Source of the DNA: a bacterium
GTDB lineage: Bacteria > Sumerlaeota > Sumerlaeia > MVZB01
Length of the DNA: 35,161 bases
Reading direction: 5' to 3'
Assembly (NCBI GenBank): GCA_021372575.1
Contig: JAJFUE010000059.1
Span: forward strand, 80,359-115,519
In this document: in pieces, positions 7,965-16,525 of the stretch
Layout: every line of letters begins with the position of its first letter
Position numbering within the stretch: the stretch's first letter is position 1
Translations under genes and position numbers: made by a program
Notes under the pieces: generated by a model
Seen by the model: the letters and a program-made list of their open reading frames with translations, nothing else
What the model was told of the DNA's origin: nothing
Databases searched by the model: none

Positions 7965-10436
7965 ATGGGGTCATTGAGGCACGCATTTTATCGGCTCAGC
8001 CTGACATTGATTGCATGCGCCGCCATTACGGCCCATGCGGCGACGTATTACGTCGCGACCGACGCAGGCGCCAGCGACGGCAACCCCGGCACGCAGGCCT
8101 CGCCATGGCGCACGATCGCCCACGCGGTGGCCACGGTCGTTGCCGGCGACACGGTCATGATCAAGGGCGGCAATTACGGCAACGAATACATCACGATGAG
8201 CAATAAAAGCGGCACGGCCAGCAAGCCGATCGTCTTCGAGGGATATGACGGCTGGCCGGTGCTGGGAACGCTGCCCAGTCCGCGTACGACGCCGCCGAGC
8301 GATGTCACCAAGTGGGGTTTCCGGCTCTATAAGAGTCACTACATCACGCTTCGGAACATCAAATTCACTTATTATTACAACTGCCTTTACGTCGAGCTTT
8401 CCAATTACGTCACCGCAGACAACATTTATGTCAACACGAGCGGTTCGACGGGGGCCGCGGGCACCGGCATCTTCTGGAAGTATTCGAACTACGGAAAGAT
8501 CCTCAATTGCACGGTGATCGACGCCGGCGGCAACGACGTGATGCTCGCCGAGGCCAACTATTGCCTGGTCGATCATCTCACCTGCCGCGGCACGCTGGAG
8601 GACGAAGATCCCTATTGCACCGATTACTACTTCATCATGCGCTGCTGCAATAACACGACCGTCCAGAACAGCTACGTCGAGGACGAAAAAAAATGCGACA
8701 AAGGCAACCACGGATTCATCATCAAGGACATGGATTGCACGGTCAAAAGCTACAACAACCTCATCCAGGACTGCACGGCGATCGGCGTCGGCGAGTGTTT
8801 CGCCGCCGCCCATGGCGCCTATAACAACACATTCCTCAGGTGCCACGGCAACACGGAGGGCAAAGACAACGGCATCAGCTATATCATCAACTGCCGTAAC
8901 GGCGCCCACGGCAACACGTGGCGGGAAATCACCGGCACCAGCCGGCATATCCTGATCGGCCTGTCGGACGAGGCGGAAGGCGCCTACGACGTCAAGTATG
9001 ACAACAAATTCGTCAATTGCGTGCTGAAGGGCACCCATGGCGAGGCACGCAGCCTTGGTGTCCTTTTCCGGAGGACCCGCAACAACACGTTCGAGAACTG
9101 CGTCCTCGACAACGTCGATCACCTCGGGCGCTACATCCAGACGGCCACAACCGGCGACACCAACACCGGCAACGCGTTCAAAAACTGCATTCTCGCCGGC
9201 ATGACCTCAACCTACGACCCAGACAAAGACATCACCAGTTTCTATCCAATGGGCGGCACCTTGCTGCCCTACGACGGCACGGGCGACCTTGTCGTGACGT
9301 ACACCGATTTCTGGGACAATGTGTTCACGGCCCTCGGCGGTTCCGGCAACATGTCGGCCGATCCCCTGTTCGCCGATCGGACGAACCGCGATTATCATTT
9401 GAAGTCCACGATCGGACGCTGGAACGGATCGGAGTGGGTGCAGGACACGGCGAACTCGCCGTGCATCGACGCCGGCGACCCCGCCTCCAGCTACGCCAGC
9501 GAACCGGCGCCCAACGGCGACCGAATCAACATCGGCGGCTACGGCAACACCACCGAGGCGTCCATGTCGCCGACGGGAACGCCCGTCACTTCGATGGACA
9601 ACCGCCTGGCCGAGCGATACCCGACCACGATCTACGGGAACAACACCTACCTGGACATCGGCCACCTGGCCAATTACGACAAGAGATACCGGGATCTGGT
9701 GTGGTTCGACCTGAGCCACTACCAGAACGCGGCGTTGATATCAAAGGCGACGCTGTCGCTTTACTGGTATTTCCCGTCATCGACGCGGACCAACGACACG
9801 GTGGCTGAAGTCTATAAACCCGCGGCGGGCTGGGACCATAACTACGTGTGCTGGGTGAACAAATCCAGCGGGGTTGCGTGGACGCACGCCGGCGGGGACT
9901 GGTATGACAGGAACGGGACGGCGCAAGGAAGCACGCCGTATGCAAGCGTGACGTTCAGCGGCTCGCAGAACGCAACGAACCAGTATTACGCGTTCGACGT
10001 CACCGACCTTGTCAAGGCATACATCGCCGGCGGCCAGAACCCGGGATTCTTCATCAAGGCGCGCACGGAGAACGATAATTACATCGCCTTTGCCGCCCTG
10101 AAAAACACAAATCCCGCCATGCGGCCTAAACTCGAGTTGACGTTGGACGCCGACCTGTGGGTCGATTTCTCGTGGGCCGGCGCGGAGACGGGGTTGCAGG
10201 CCGAGCCCTTCAACACGCTGGTCGAGGGCGTCGGCGCGCTGACCGCGGGCAGAACGCTCCATATCATCGCGGGCACGACCGCCGAAACGGCGCGCATCAC
10301 GAAGCCGATGCGCATCGTCGCCGAGAACGGAACGGTGCGGCTGGGCGCGGCCGTGGGCATGGCATCTCCGCCGTCGCGGACGGCGTCGAGGACGCGCGGC
10401 CGGAACTCGGCCATGGATTGGAGCCTCTACAAATGA
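7965..10436 (+). CDS. Disaggregatase-related beta-helix protein, paralogue A (with extra C-terminal module)
   Basis: An 823-residue secreted protein. It has a signal peptide at residues 1-25 (ends AHA|ATYYVATD), a DUF1565-like opening with PWRTI and GDTVMIKGGNYG, a right-handed beta-helix at about 95-500 rich in NCxxxD/NxxFxNC rungs, SPCIDAGD with GDRINIGGYGN, then a DNRLRE-type module from DNRLAERYPTT at residue 545 to RPKLELT near 730. The module matches the Methanosarcina disaggregatase-related repeat in its motifs YRDLVWFDLS, LSLYWYFPS, GGDWYDxNG and FFIKARTENDNYIAF. Only this paralogue then has another segment (about 733-795, WVDFSWAGAETG to RITKPMRIVAENG). That segment resembles the first rungs of another beta-helix. 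It ends MDWSLYK. GGAG lies 6 nt before ATG 7965. It heads a run of five paralogues. A polysaccharide-binding or cleaving role is inferred from the archaeal relatives. Confidence 0.88.
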   Translation: MGSLRHAFYRLSLTLIACAAITAHAATYYVATDAGASDGNPGTQASPWRTIAHAVATVVAGDTVMIKGGNYGNEYITMSNKSGTASKPIVFEGYDGWPVLGTLPSPRTTPPSDVTKWGFRLYKSHYITLRNIKFTYYYNCLYVELSNYVTADNIYVNTSGSTGAAGTGIFWKYSNYGKILNCTVIDAGGNDVMLAEANYCLVDHLTCRGTLEDEDPYCTDYYFIMRCCNNTTVQNSYVEDEKKCDKGNHGFIIKDMDCTVKSYNNLIQDCTAIGVGECFAAAHGAYNNTFLRCHGNTEGKDNGISYIINCRNGAHGNTWREITGTSRHILIGLSDEAEGAYDVKYDNKFVNCVLKGTHGEARSLGVLFRRTRNNTFENCVLDNVDHLGRYIQTATTGDTNTGNAFKNCILAGMTSTYDPDKDITSFYPMGGTLLPYDGTGDLVVTYTDFWDNVFTALGGSGNMSADPLFADRTNRDYHLKSTIGRWNGSEWVQDTANSPCIDAGDPASSYASEPAPNGDRINIGGYGNTTEASMSPTGTPVTSMDNRLAERYPTTIYGNNTYLDIGHLANYDKRYRDLVWFDLSHYQNAALISKATLSLYWYFPSSTRTNDTVAEVYKPAAGWDHNYVCWVNKSSGVAWTHAGGDWYDRNGTAQGSTPYASVTFSGSQNATNQYYAFDVTDLVKAYIAGGQNPGFFIKARTENDNYIAFAALKNTNPAMRPKLELTLDADLWVDFSWAGAETGLQAEPFNTLVEGVGALTAGRTLHIIAGTTAETARITKPMRIVAENGTVRLGAAVGMASPPSRTASRTRGRNSAMDWSLYK

Positions 10437-10481
10437 TTGTCGCTGCAGTTTCAGAGTACTCAACACGGAGGCGATATAAGG

Positions 10482-12680
10482 ATGTCCGCTAGAATTTACA
10501 TTTTGTTGTTCGCGGTGATCTTGATGGCCCACGGCGCCATTCCGGTTCGGGCGGCGACGTATTACGTCGCGACCGACTCCGGCGCGAGCAACAGCAATGC
10601 CGGCACGCAAGACAAGCCGTGGCGCACCATCACGTATGCCGCTAGCAAGGCGGTGGCCGGCGACACGGTCAAAATCAAGGCCGGCAGCTACGGCCGAGAG
10701 CATGTGGTGGTGAAGAACTCCGGCACGGCCAGCAAACCGATCGTCTTCGAGGGCTATGGCGGGACGGTCCTGCTGGGCACGCTGGATAGTCCGCGCAAGA
10801 TTCCCGCCGACACCGAGATCGGCTTCAGGATCTGGGGCCCGGACTACATCACGGTCAGGAATCTCAACTTCACGTGGTATTACGAATGTTTCAGGGTCGA
10901 TGAGTCCGAATACATCACCTGCGAAAATCTTGTGTGCGACAAATGCGGCGCGGACGGGGCAGGCGGCAGCGCCATCGTGTATAAATACAGCAACCACGGC
11001 AAGATCCTGAATTGCAAGGTGACCGATTGCGGCGGCAACAACGTGTTCCTCAGCCGCGCCAATTACATGCTGATCGACAACCTGACGAGCCTTGGCACGC
11101 TGGTGGCGAGCGACACCTTCTGCACCGACTACTACTGCGTGATGCGCTGTTGCCATGACAACGTGGTCCAGAACAGCTACGCGGAGGACAAGGCCGCCAC
11201 GAACAAGGGCAATCACGGCTTCATCATCAAGGATTCGATCTACACGCCCAACAGCTACAACAATGTCATCAAGGATTGCACGGCCAAATCCTTCGAGGAA
11301 TGCTTCTCGGTCGCGCACCTGGCCTATAACAACCAGTTCATCCGGTGCCATGGGGACAATTCGCAGAAAATCCTCAAATTCAATAATGTGCTGAACTGCC
11401 GTAACGGCGCGCATGACAACACGTTCATCGATTGCGACGGCGTCGGCGACAACATCCTGATCGGCCTGTCGGACTACGCGGAGACCAATTACCAGACAAA
11501 ATACAATAATAAATTCATCAACTGCAGGCTGAAAAGCACCGGCAAAACAACCAGCATCGGCATCAACTACTGGAACACGCAAAATACCGTGTTTCAGAAC
11601 TGCGTCTTCGACAACGCGAATTACTTCGGCCGCTATATCGCGAATAATACCGGCAATTCGTTCAAGAACTGCATTGTGACGGGCATGAAGGCTTCCTACG
11701 ATCCCTACGCGCTGATCGGAACGGGGGATGCCTACTACCCATGGGGGAACCAGAAAACGCCCTACAACGGCACAGGCGACCTGAGCGTGACCTATACGGA
11801 TTTCTGGAACAACAGTTTTTCGGCGTTCAGCGGCGCCGGCAACATGTCGGCCGACCCGAAGTTCGCGAACCAGTCTGCGCGGGACTATCACCTGAAATCG
11901 AAGGCCGGGCGGTGGAATGGATCGGCGTGGGTGTATGACACGGAGGACTCGCCGTTGATCGACAAGGGCGATCAATCGTCGAGTTACACGAACGAACCCG
12001 CGCCCAACGGCGGCCGCATCAACATCGGCGGCTACGGCAACACGGTTGAGGCTTCGAAGTCCTCGTCCGGAAATAACGGACCCGCCACGCCATACGACAA
12101 CCGGCTGTGCGAGCGATATCCGACGACCGTTTATGCGAGCAATACGTTCCTGGATGTCGGCCATAACGCGGGCTACAACAAAATCTATCGCGACCTGATC
12201 TGGTTCGACCTGAGCCCGTACAGCGGATCGATCAAGAAAGCGACGCTCTCGCTGTATTGGTATTTCCCGTCCTCGGCGCGGACCAACAGCACGATCGTTG
12301 ATGTTTATCGGCCGGCATACGGATGGAATCACGATTACGCGTGCTGGAACAACAAGTCCAACGGCGTCGCGTGGACACACGCCGGCGGCGACTGGTATGA
12401 CCAGAACGGCACGGCGCAAGGCAGCACGCCCTACGCCAGCATTACGTTCAGCGCCTCGCAGGCCGCGACGAACCAGTACTACGCGTTCGACGTCACGGCG
12501 CTCGTCAACGAATATTTGAAAAGCGGCCAGAACGCGGGATTCTTCATCAAGGCACACACGGAAAGCGACAACTACATCGCCTTCTACGGCCTGGCATCCA
12601 CTGAGACCGCCAAGCTGCCCAAGTTGGAGATCACCAAGGCCAATCCCGTCCCGGCGGAAGCCTGGGCGCTATACCATTAA
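10482..12680 (+). CDS. Disaggregatase-related beta-helix protein, paralogue B
   Basis: 732 residues, starting at ATG 10482 behind CGGAGG; an upstream in-frame ATG at 10437 would place 15 residues before the signal peptide. The signal peptide core is ILLFAVILMAHGAIPVRA. Then come ATYYVATDSG, PWRTITYAA, the beta-helix (about 95-480), SPLIDKGD with GGRINIGGYGN, and the DNRLCERYPTT module (539 to about 720) with YRDLIWFDLSPYSG and FFIKAHTESDNYIAF. The final residues are EAWALYH. The gap to paralogue A is 45 bp and to paralogue C 43 bp, with no terminator visible, so co-transcription is likely. Its C-terminal third is almost identical at DNA level to paralogue D, while its N-terminal half is less similar, which points to recombination between copies. 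In this copy the SPCID cysteine of the other copies is Leu. Confidence 0.88.
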   Translation: MSARIYILLFAVILMAHGAIPVRAATYYVATDSGASNSNAGTQDKPWRTITYAASKAVAGDTVKIKAGSYGREHVVVKNSGTASKPIVFEGYGGTVLLGTLDSPRKIPADTEIGFRIWGPDYITVRNLNFTWYYECFRVDESEYITCENLVCDKCGADGAGGSAIVYKYSNHGKILNCKVTDCGGNNVFLSRANYMLIDNLTSLGTLVASDTFCTDYYCVMRCCHDNVVQNSYAEDKAATNKGNHGFIIKDSIYTPNSYNNVIKDCTAKSFEECFSVAHLAYNNQFIRCHGDNSQKILKFNNVLNCRNGAHDNTFIDCDGVGDNILIGLSDYAETNYQTKYNNKFINCRLKSTGKTTSIGINYWNTQNTVFQNCVFDNANYFGRYIANNTGNSFKNCIVTGMKASYDPYALIGTGDAYYPWGNQKTPYNGTGDLSVTYTDFWNNSFSAFSGAGNMSADPKFANQSARDYHLKSKAGRWNGSAWVYDTEDSPLIDKGDQSSSYTNEPAPNGGRINIGGYGNTVEASKSSSGNNGPATPYDNRLCERYPTTVYASNTFLDVGHNAGYNKIYRDLIWFDLSPYSGSIKKATLSLYWYFPSSARTNSTIVDVYRPAYGWNHDYACWNNKSNGVAWTHAGGDWYDQNGTAQGSTPYASITFSASQAATNQYYAFDVTALVNEYLKSGQNAGFFIKAHTESDNYIAFYGLASTETAKLPKLEITKANPVPAEAWALYH

Positions 12681-12723
12681 ACCCGTGCCGCTTCGAGCCG
12701 AAGCGGCATGCCGAGGGAATTTC

Positions 12724-14124
12724 ATGATGTCGCCAAAACTCAAAATGATGTTGTTCGGGATCGCGTTGACGATCATGGCGGGCGCCACGCTGGCATGCAC
12801 CACGACATATTACGTTGCGACCGATTCGGGCGCGAGCGACAACAACACCGGCACGCAGGCCAAGCCGTGGCGCACGATCGCCTACGCCGCGAGCAAGGCC
12901 AAGGCCGGCGACAGGGTGATGATCAAGGCGGGAAGTTACGGCAACGAGCATGTGGTCGTGGCGAACGCCGGCACGGGCGAAAACAAACGGATCGTGTTCG
13001 AAGGCTACGGCGGGACGGTGCAACTGGGCGTGTTGCCGAACCCGCGCACGCTGCCGGCCGACACCGAAATTGGATTCAAGATCGAGAAGAAATCGTACAT
13101 CACGCTCAGGAACCTCAGTCTCACCTGGTATTTCGATTGCGTCAGCGTGAAGGGCTCCGATCATGTGAACTGCGAAAATATTCATATCGACATGTGCGGC
13201 TCGGAGAAATGGCTGGGCCACGGCATCATCTATTCGTTCTCGGATTACGGCAAAATCATCGACTGCACGGTCAACAACTGCGGCGGCAACAATGTCGATC
13301 TGGCCCACTCGAATTACTGCCTGATCGACAATCTCAAGACGCTCGGCACGCTGAAGGAGACCGACACCTTCGCCACCGACTATTACTGCGTCCTGATCTG
13401 CTGCCACGATTGCACGATCCGGAACAGTTATGCCGAGGACACGCTCGCCTCACGCAAGGGCAATCACGGCTTCATTATCAAGGATTTGAACGGGACTCCG
13501 CACAGCTGCAACAACAAAATCATCGACTGCAGGGCGGTATCGTTCGAAGAGTGTTTTTCCGTCGCGCACCTGGCCCATCACAACGAGTTCATCCGGTGCG
13601 TCGCGGACAGCACGCGGGTGCCGAACACGATCAACCAGGCCCTCAACTGCCGCAACGGCGCCCACGATAACGTATTCCGGGACTGCACGGCAACCGGCCG
13701 TCGCATCGTCGTCGGCCTTGGGAATTACAGCGAAGGCAATGCGGTCAACAAGTCCGGAAATCGATTCGTCAACTGCAAGCTCAGGGCGACCGGCGAATCC
13801 AACAGCCTTGGTGTCCAGTTCTGGCTGACGAGCGACACCATTTTCGAGAACTGCGTCTTCGAGAATGTCAATTACCTTGCCCGCTATGTCGGCGAAAACA
13901 AAGGCATCGCCTTTAAGAGCTGCAAATTCACCGGGATCAAGGCCGCTTACGACCCAACCGTCATCGGGTATTATCCGTTCGGCAAAGGCGCGACACCGAC
14001 GGACGAGACGAATGCGCTGTCGGTCACTTATTCGGACTTTTATGACAATGCATTCCCTGCATTGAATGGCACAGGCAACACGACGCGGGCGTCAAAAACC
14101 ACGCCATCCGCGGGCAGAAAATGA
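12724..14124 (+). CDS. Disaggregatase-related beta-helix protein, paralogue C, truncated
   Basis: 466 residues from ATG 12724, with GAGGG about 6 nt upstream. The signal peptide core is LFGIALTIMAGATLA, followed by CTTTYYVATDSG and the same beta-helix as its neighbours; it is closest to paralogue D (GTGENKRIVFEGYGG, PRTLPADTEIGFKI, SVAHLAHHNEFIRC). The protein stops just after NGTGN, exactly where the full-length copies continue NMSADPxF. The last 15 residues (TTRASKTTPSAGRK) have no counterpart. The DNRLRE module, the SPCIDAGD segment and the W-x-x-Y tail are all absent. The reading frame is otherwise intact with normal codon use, so it may still be made as a soluble helix-only version; alternatively it is a deletion product on the way to decay. 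The next gene begins 46 bp downstream. Confidence 0.8.
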   Translation: MMSPKLKMMLFGIALTIMAGATLACTTTYYVATDSGASDNNTGTQAKPWRTIAYAASKAKAGDRVMIKAGSYGNEHVVVANAGTGENKRIVFEGYGGTVQLGVLPNPRTLPADTEIGFKIEKKSYITLRNLSLTWYFDCVSVKGSDHVNCENIHIDMCGSEKWLGHGIIYSFSDYGKIIDCTVNNCGGNNVDLAHSNYCLIDNLKTLGTLKETDTFATDYYCVLICCHDCTIRNSYAEDTLASRKGNHGFIIKDLNGTPHSCNNKIIDCRAVSFEECFSVAHLAHHNEFIRCVADSTRVPNTINQALNCRNGAHDNVFRDCTATGRRIVVGLGNYSEGNAVNKSGNRFVNCKLRATGESNSLGVQFWLTSDTIFENCVFENVNYLARYVGENKGIAFKSCKFTGIKAAYDPTVIGYYPFGKGATPTDETNALSVTYSDFYDNAFPALNGTGNTTRASKTTPSAGRK

Positions 14125-14170
14125 AACTGTCCCGCCGAATCGGATCGGGCTAAAGAAGGAGCATTCAATC

Positions 14171-16360
14171 GTGGTGTTCAGAACGTCGATCGTCGCGTTC
14201 GTCCTGGTTTTGATTACGTTACTGGGCGGAATGCCGGCCGGCGCCGCGACGTATTACGTCGCTACCGATTCGGGCGCCAGCAACAGCAACACCGGCACGC
14301 AGGACAAGCCGTGGCGGACGATTGCCTACGCCGCAAGCAAGGCAATGGCCGGCGACACGGTCATGATCAAGGCCGGCAATTACGGCAACGAGCATGTGGT
14401 CGTGGCGAACTTCGGCACGGGCGAAAGCAAACGGATCGTGTTTGAAGGCTACGGCGGCAAGGTCCAGTTGGGCGTGCTGCCCAGTCCGCGCACGCTGCCC
14501 GCCGATACCGAAGTCGGGTTCAAGATCAAAGACAAAAACTACATCACGCTGCGAAACCTCAATTTCACGTGGTATTTCGATTGCGTCTATATCGAAAACT
14601 CCGATTATGTCACCTGTGAAAATCTTTACATCGACAAATGCGGATCGAAGGATTGGCTTGGGCACGGCATCGTCTATACAAGTTCGAATAACGGAAAAAT
14701 CCTGGGCTGCACGGTGATCGATTGTGGCGGCAACAACATGTCTCTCCGTCACTCGAATGATTGCCTGATCGACAACCTCAAGACCCTTGGCACGCTGGCG
14801 GGCAGCAATACTTACGCCACCGACTATTATTGCGTCCTGGTATGCTGCAGTGGCTGCACCGTCCAGAACAGCCGTGCCGAAGATCAGGTCGATTCCGACA
14901 AAGGCAACCACGGATTCATCATCAAGGATCTCAGCAGCACGCCGCACAGTCACGACAACCTGATCAAGGATTGCGTGGCCATTTCGTTCGAAGAGTGTTT
15001 TTCCGCCGCGCACCTCGCCTATAAAAACACGTTCCTCCGGTGCTACGGCGACAATTCGGCCAAGACGAACCGGTTCAGCACCGTCCTGCAGGCGCGCAAC
15101 GGCGCCTACAACAACACGTTCAAGGAGTGCGGGGGCGTCGGCAGCAGGGCCCTGGTCAGCCTGACGAGCTACGATGAAGGCAATGTCACGAACAAGGACG
15201 GCAACAAGTTCATCAATTGCAGGCTGAGGGGCACCGGCCTGAGCGGCAGCCGGGCGATCGTATTCGGTCGAACCACCAACTCCGTCTTCCAAAACTGCGT
15301 TTTCGAGAAGGTGACGTATCTGGCCCGCTGGGTCAACGGCACGACCAACACGGGCAACTCGATCAAGAACAGCATCATCGCCGGCATGCAGGCCACCTAC
15401 GATCCTTACGATCTTGATCCCTATCCCTACGGCACCAATACGCCCTACGACGGCACGAGCGCCCTCACCGTGACGTATTCGGATTTCTGGAGCAACAGTT
15501 TCCCGGCATTCGGCGGCTCCGGCAACATGTCGGCCGACCCGAAGTTCGCCAACCAGGCCGGCGGCGATTATCATTTGAAGTCCAAGGCCGGGCGGTGGAA
15601 TGGAACGGCGTGGGTGTATGACACGGAGGACTCGCCGTGCATCGACAAGGGCGATCAATCGTCGAGCTACACGAACGAACCCGCGCCCAACGGCGGCCGG
15701 ATCAACATCGGCGGCTACGGCAACACGGCCGAGGCTTCGAAGTCCTCGTCCGGCAACAACGGACCCGCCTCGCCATACGACAATCGGTTGTGCGAGCGTT
15801 ACCCGACCACGGTTTATCCGAGCAACGCGTTCCTGGATGCCGGGCATCTTGCCTCGACGATCAACAAAAGCTATCGCGACCTGATCTGGTTCGACCTGAG
15901 CCCGTACAGCGGCTCGGTCAAGAAGGCGACGCTTTCGTTGTGTTGGTATTATCCAACATCGTCGCGCACCAACAGCACGGTCGTCGATATTTACCGCCCG
16001 GCATACGGATGGAATCACGATTACGCGTGCTGGAACAACAAGGCCAATGGCGTCGCGTGGACACACGCCGGCGGCGACTGGTACGACAAGAACGGCACGG
16101 CGCAGGGCAGCACGCCGTATGCGAGCGTCACGTTCAACGCCACGCAGGCCGCGACGAACCAGTATTACGCGTTCGACGTCACGGCGCTGGTGAACGAATA
16201 CCTGAAAAGCGGCCAGAACGCGGGATTCTTCATCAAGGCGCGCACGGAGAGCGACAATTACATCGCCTTCGACGGGCTGGCCGCGACAGATAGCGCGACG
16301 TTGCCGAAGCTCGAAGTGGTCAAGGCCAACGATGCCGCGACCTGGGCTGTTTATCAATAA
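14171..16360 (+). CDS. Disaggregatase-related beta-helix protein, paralogue D
   Basis: 729 residues. The start chosen is GTG 14171, 9 nt after AAGGAG; a longer frame from ATG 14066 would overlap paralogue C and lacks signal-peptide features. The signal peptide core is IVAFVLVLITLLGGMPAGA, followed by ATYYVATDSGASNSN, the beta-helix (about 95-480) with many Cys residues (YYCVLVCCSGC), SPCIDKGD, and the DNRLCERYPTTVY module (537 to about 720) with WFDLSPYSGSVKKATLSL and FFIKARTESDNYIAF. It ends ATWAVYQ. The N-terminal half resembles paralogue C and the C-terminal third paralogue B, so it is a mosaic. By analogy with the archaeal disaggregatase-related family it should act outside the cell on aggregated polysaccharide; no catalytic residues can be named from sequence alone. 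Confidence 0.88.
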   Translation: MVFRTSIVAFVLVLITLLGGMPAGAATYYVATDSGASNSNTGTQDKPWRTIAYAASKAMAGDTVMIKAGNYGNEHVVVANFGTGESKRIVFEGYGGKVQLGVLPSPRTLPADTEVGFKIKDKNYITLRNLNFTWYFDCVYIENSDYVTCENLYIDKCGSKDWLGHGIVYTSSNNGKILGCTVIDCGGNNMSLRHSNDCLIDNLKTLGTLAGSNTYATDYYCVLVCCSGCTVQNSRAEDQVDSDKGNHGFIIKDLSSTPHSHDNLIKDCVAISFEECFSAAHLAYKNTFLRCYGDNSAKTNRFSTVLQARNGAYNNTFKECGGVGSRALVSLTSYDEGNVTNKDGNKFINCRLRGTGLSGSRAIVFGRTTNSVFQNCVFEKVTYLARWVNGTTNTGNSIKNSIIAGMQATYDPYDLDPYPYGTNTPYDGTSALTVTYSDFWSNSFPAFGGSGNMSADPKFANQAGGDYHLKSKAGRWNGTAWVYDTEDSPCIDKGDQSSSYTNEPAPNGGRINIGGYGNTAEASKSSSGNNGPASPYDNRLCERYPTTVYPSNAFLDAGHLASTINKSYRDLIWFDLSPYSGSVKKATLSLCWYYPTSSRTNSTVVDIYRPAYGWNHDYACWNNKANGVAWTHAGGDWYDKNGTAQGSTPYASVTFNATQAATNQYYAFDVTALVNEYLKSGQNAGFFIKARTESDNYIAFDGLAATDSATLPKLEVVKANDAATWAVYQ

Positions 16361-16424
16361 ACAGAAGGCGCAAGCCCACCCCTGCCCCCCGGCCCAAAGC
16401 GGACGCCTGACCGAACCTGCCGAC

Positions 16425-16453
16425 TTGCAAGCGTTTGTTCCTTTTTGTTACAG
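16425..16453 (+). promoter_or_regulatory. Possible promoter of paralogue E
   Basis: TTGCAA at 16425-16430, a 17-nt spacer and TTACAG at 16448-16453, in the longest gap of the paralogue run (165 bp between D and E). The -10 is weak. The longer spacing suggests that E can be transcribed separately. Confidence 0.35.
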
Positions 16454-16525
16454 TCAAGATGGCGTTTTGCGTCGTCGATTCAACATCATGGGTTAAACGC
16501 GTTAGCACTTTCGGCGGAGTTCAGC

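Noticed and set aside
9777-12557. A 926-codon open frame on the minus strand opposite disaggregatase-like paralogues A and B
   Set aside because: It runs antisense to two genes with signal peptides and recognisable domains. Its Arg/Val/Ala-rich composition is what strong third-position GC produces on the opposite strand.
14219-16357. A 712-codon minus-strand frame opposite paralogue D
   Set aside because: Same cause; its repetitive resemblance to the frame opposite paralogues A and B only mirrors the paralogy of the plus-strand genes.
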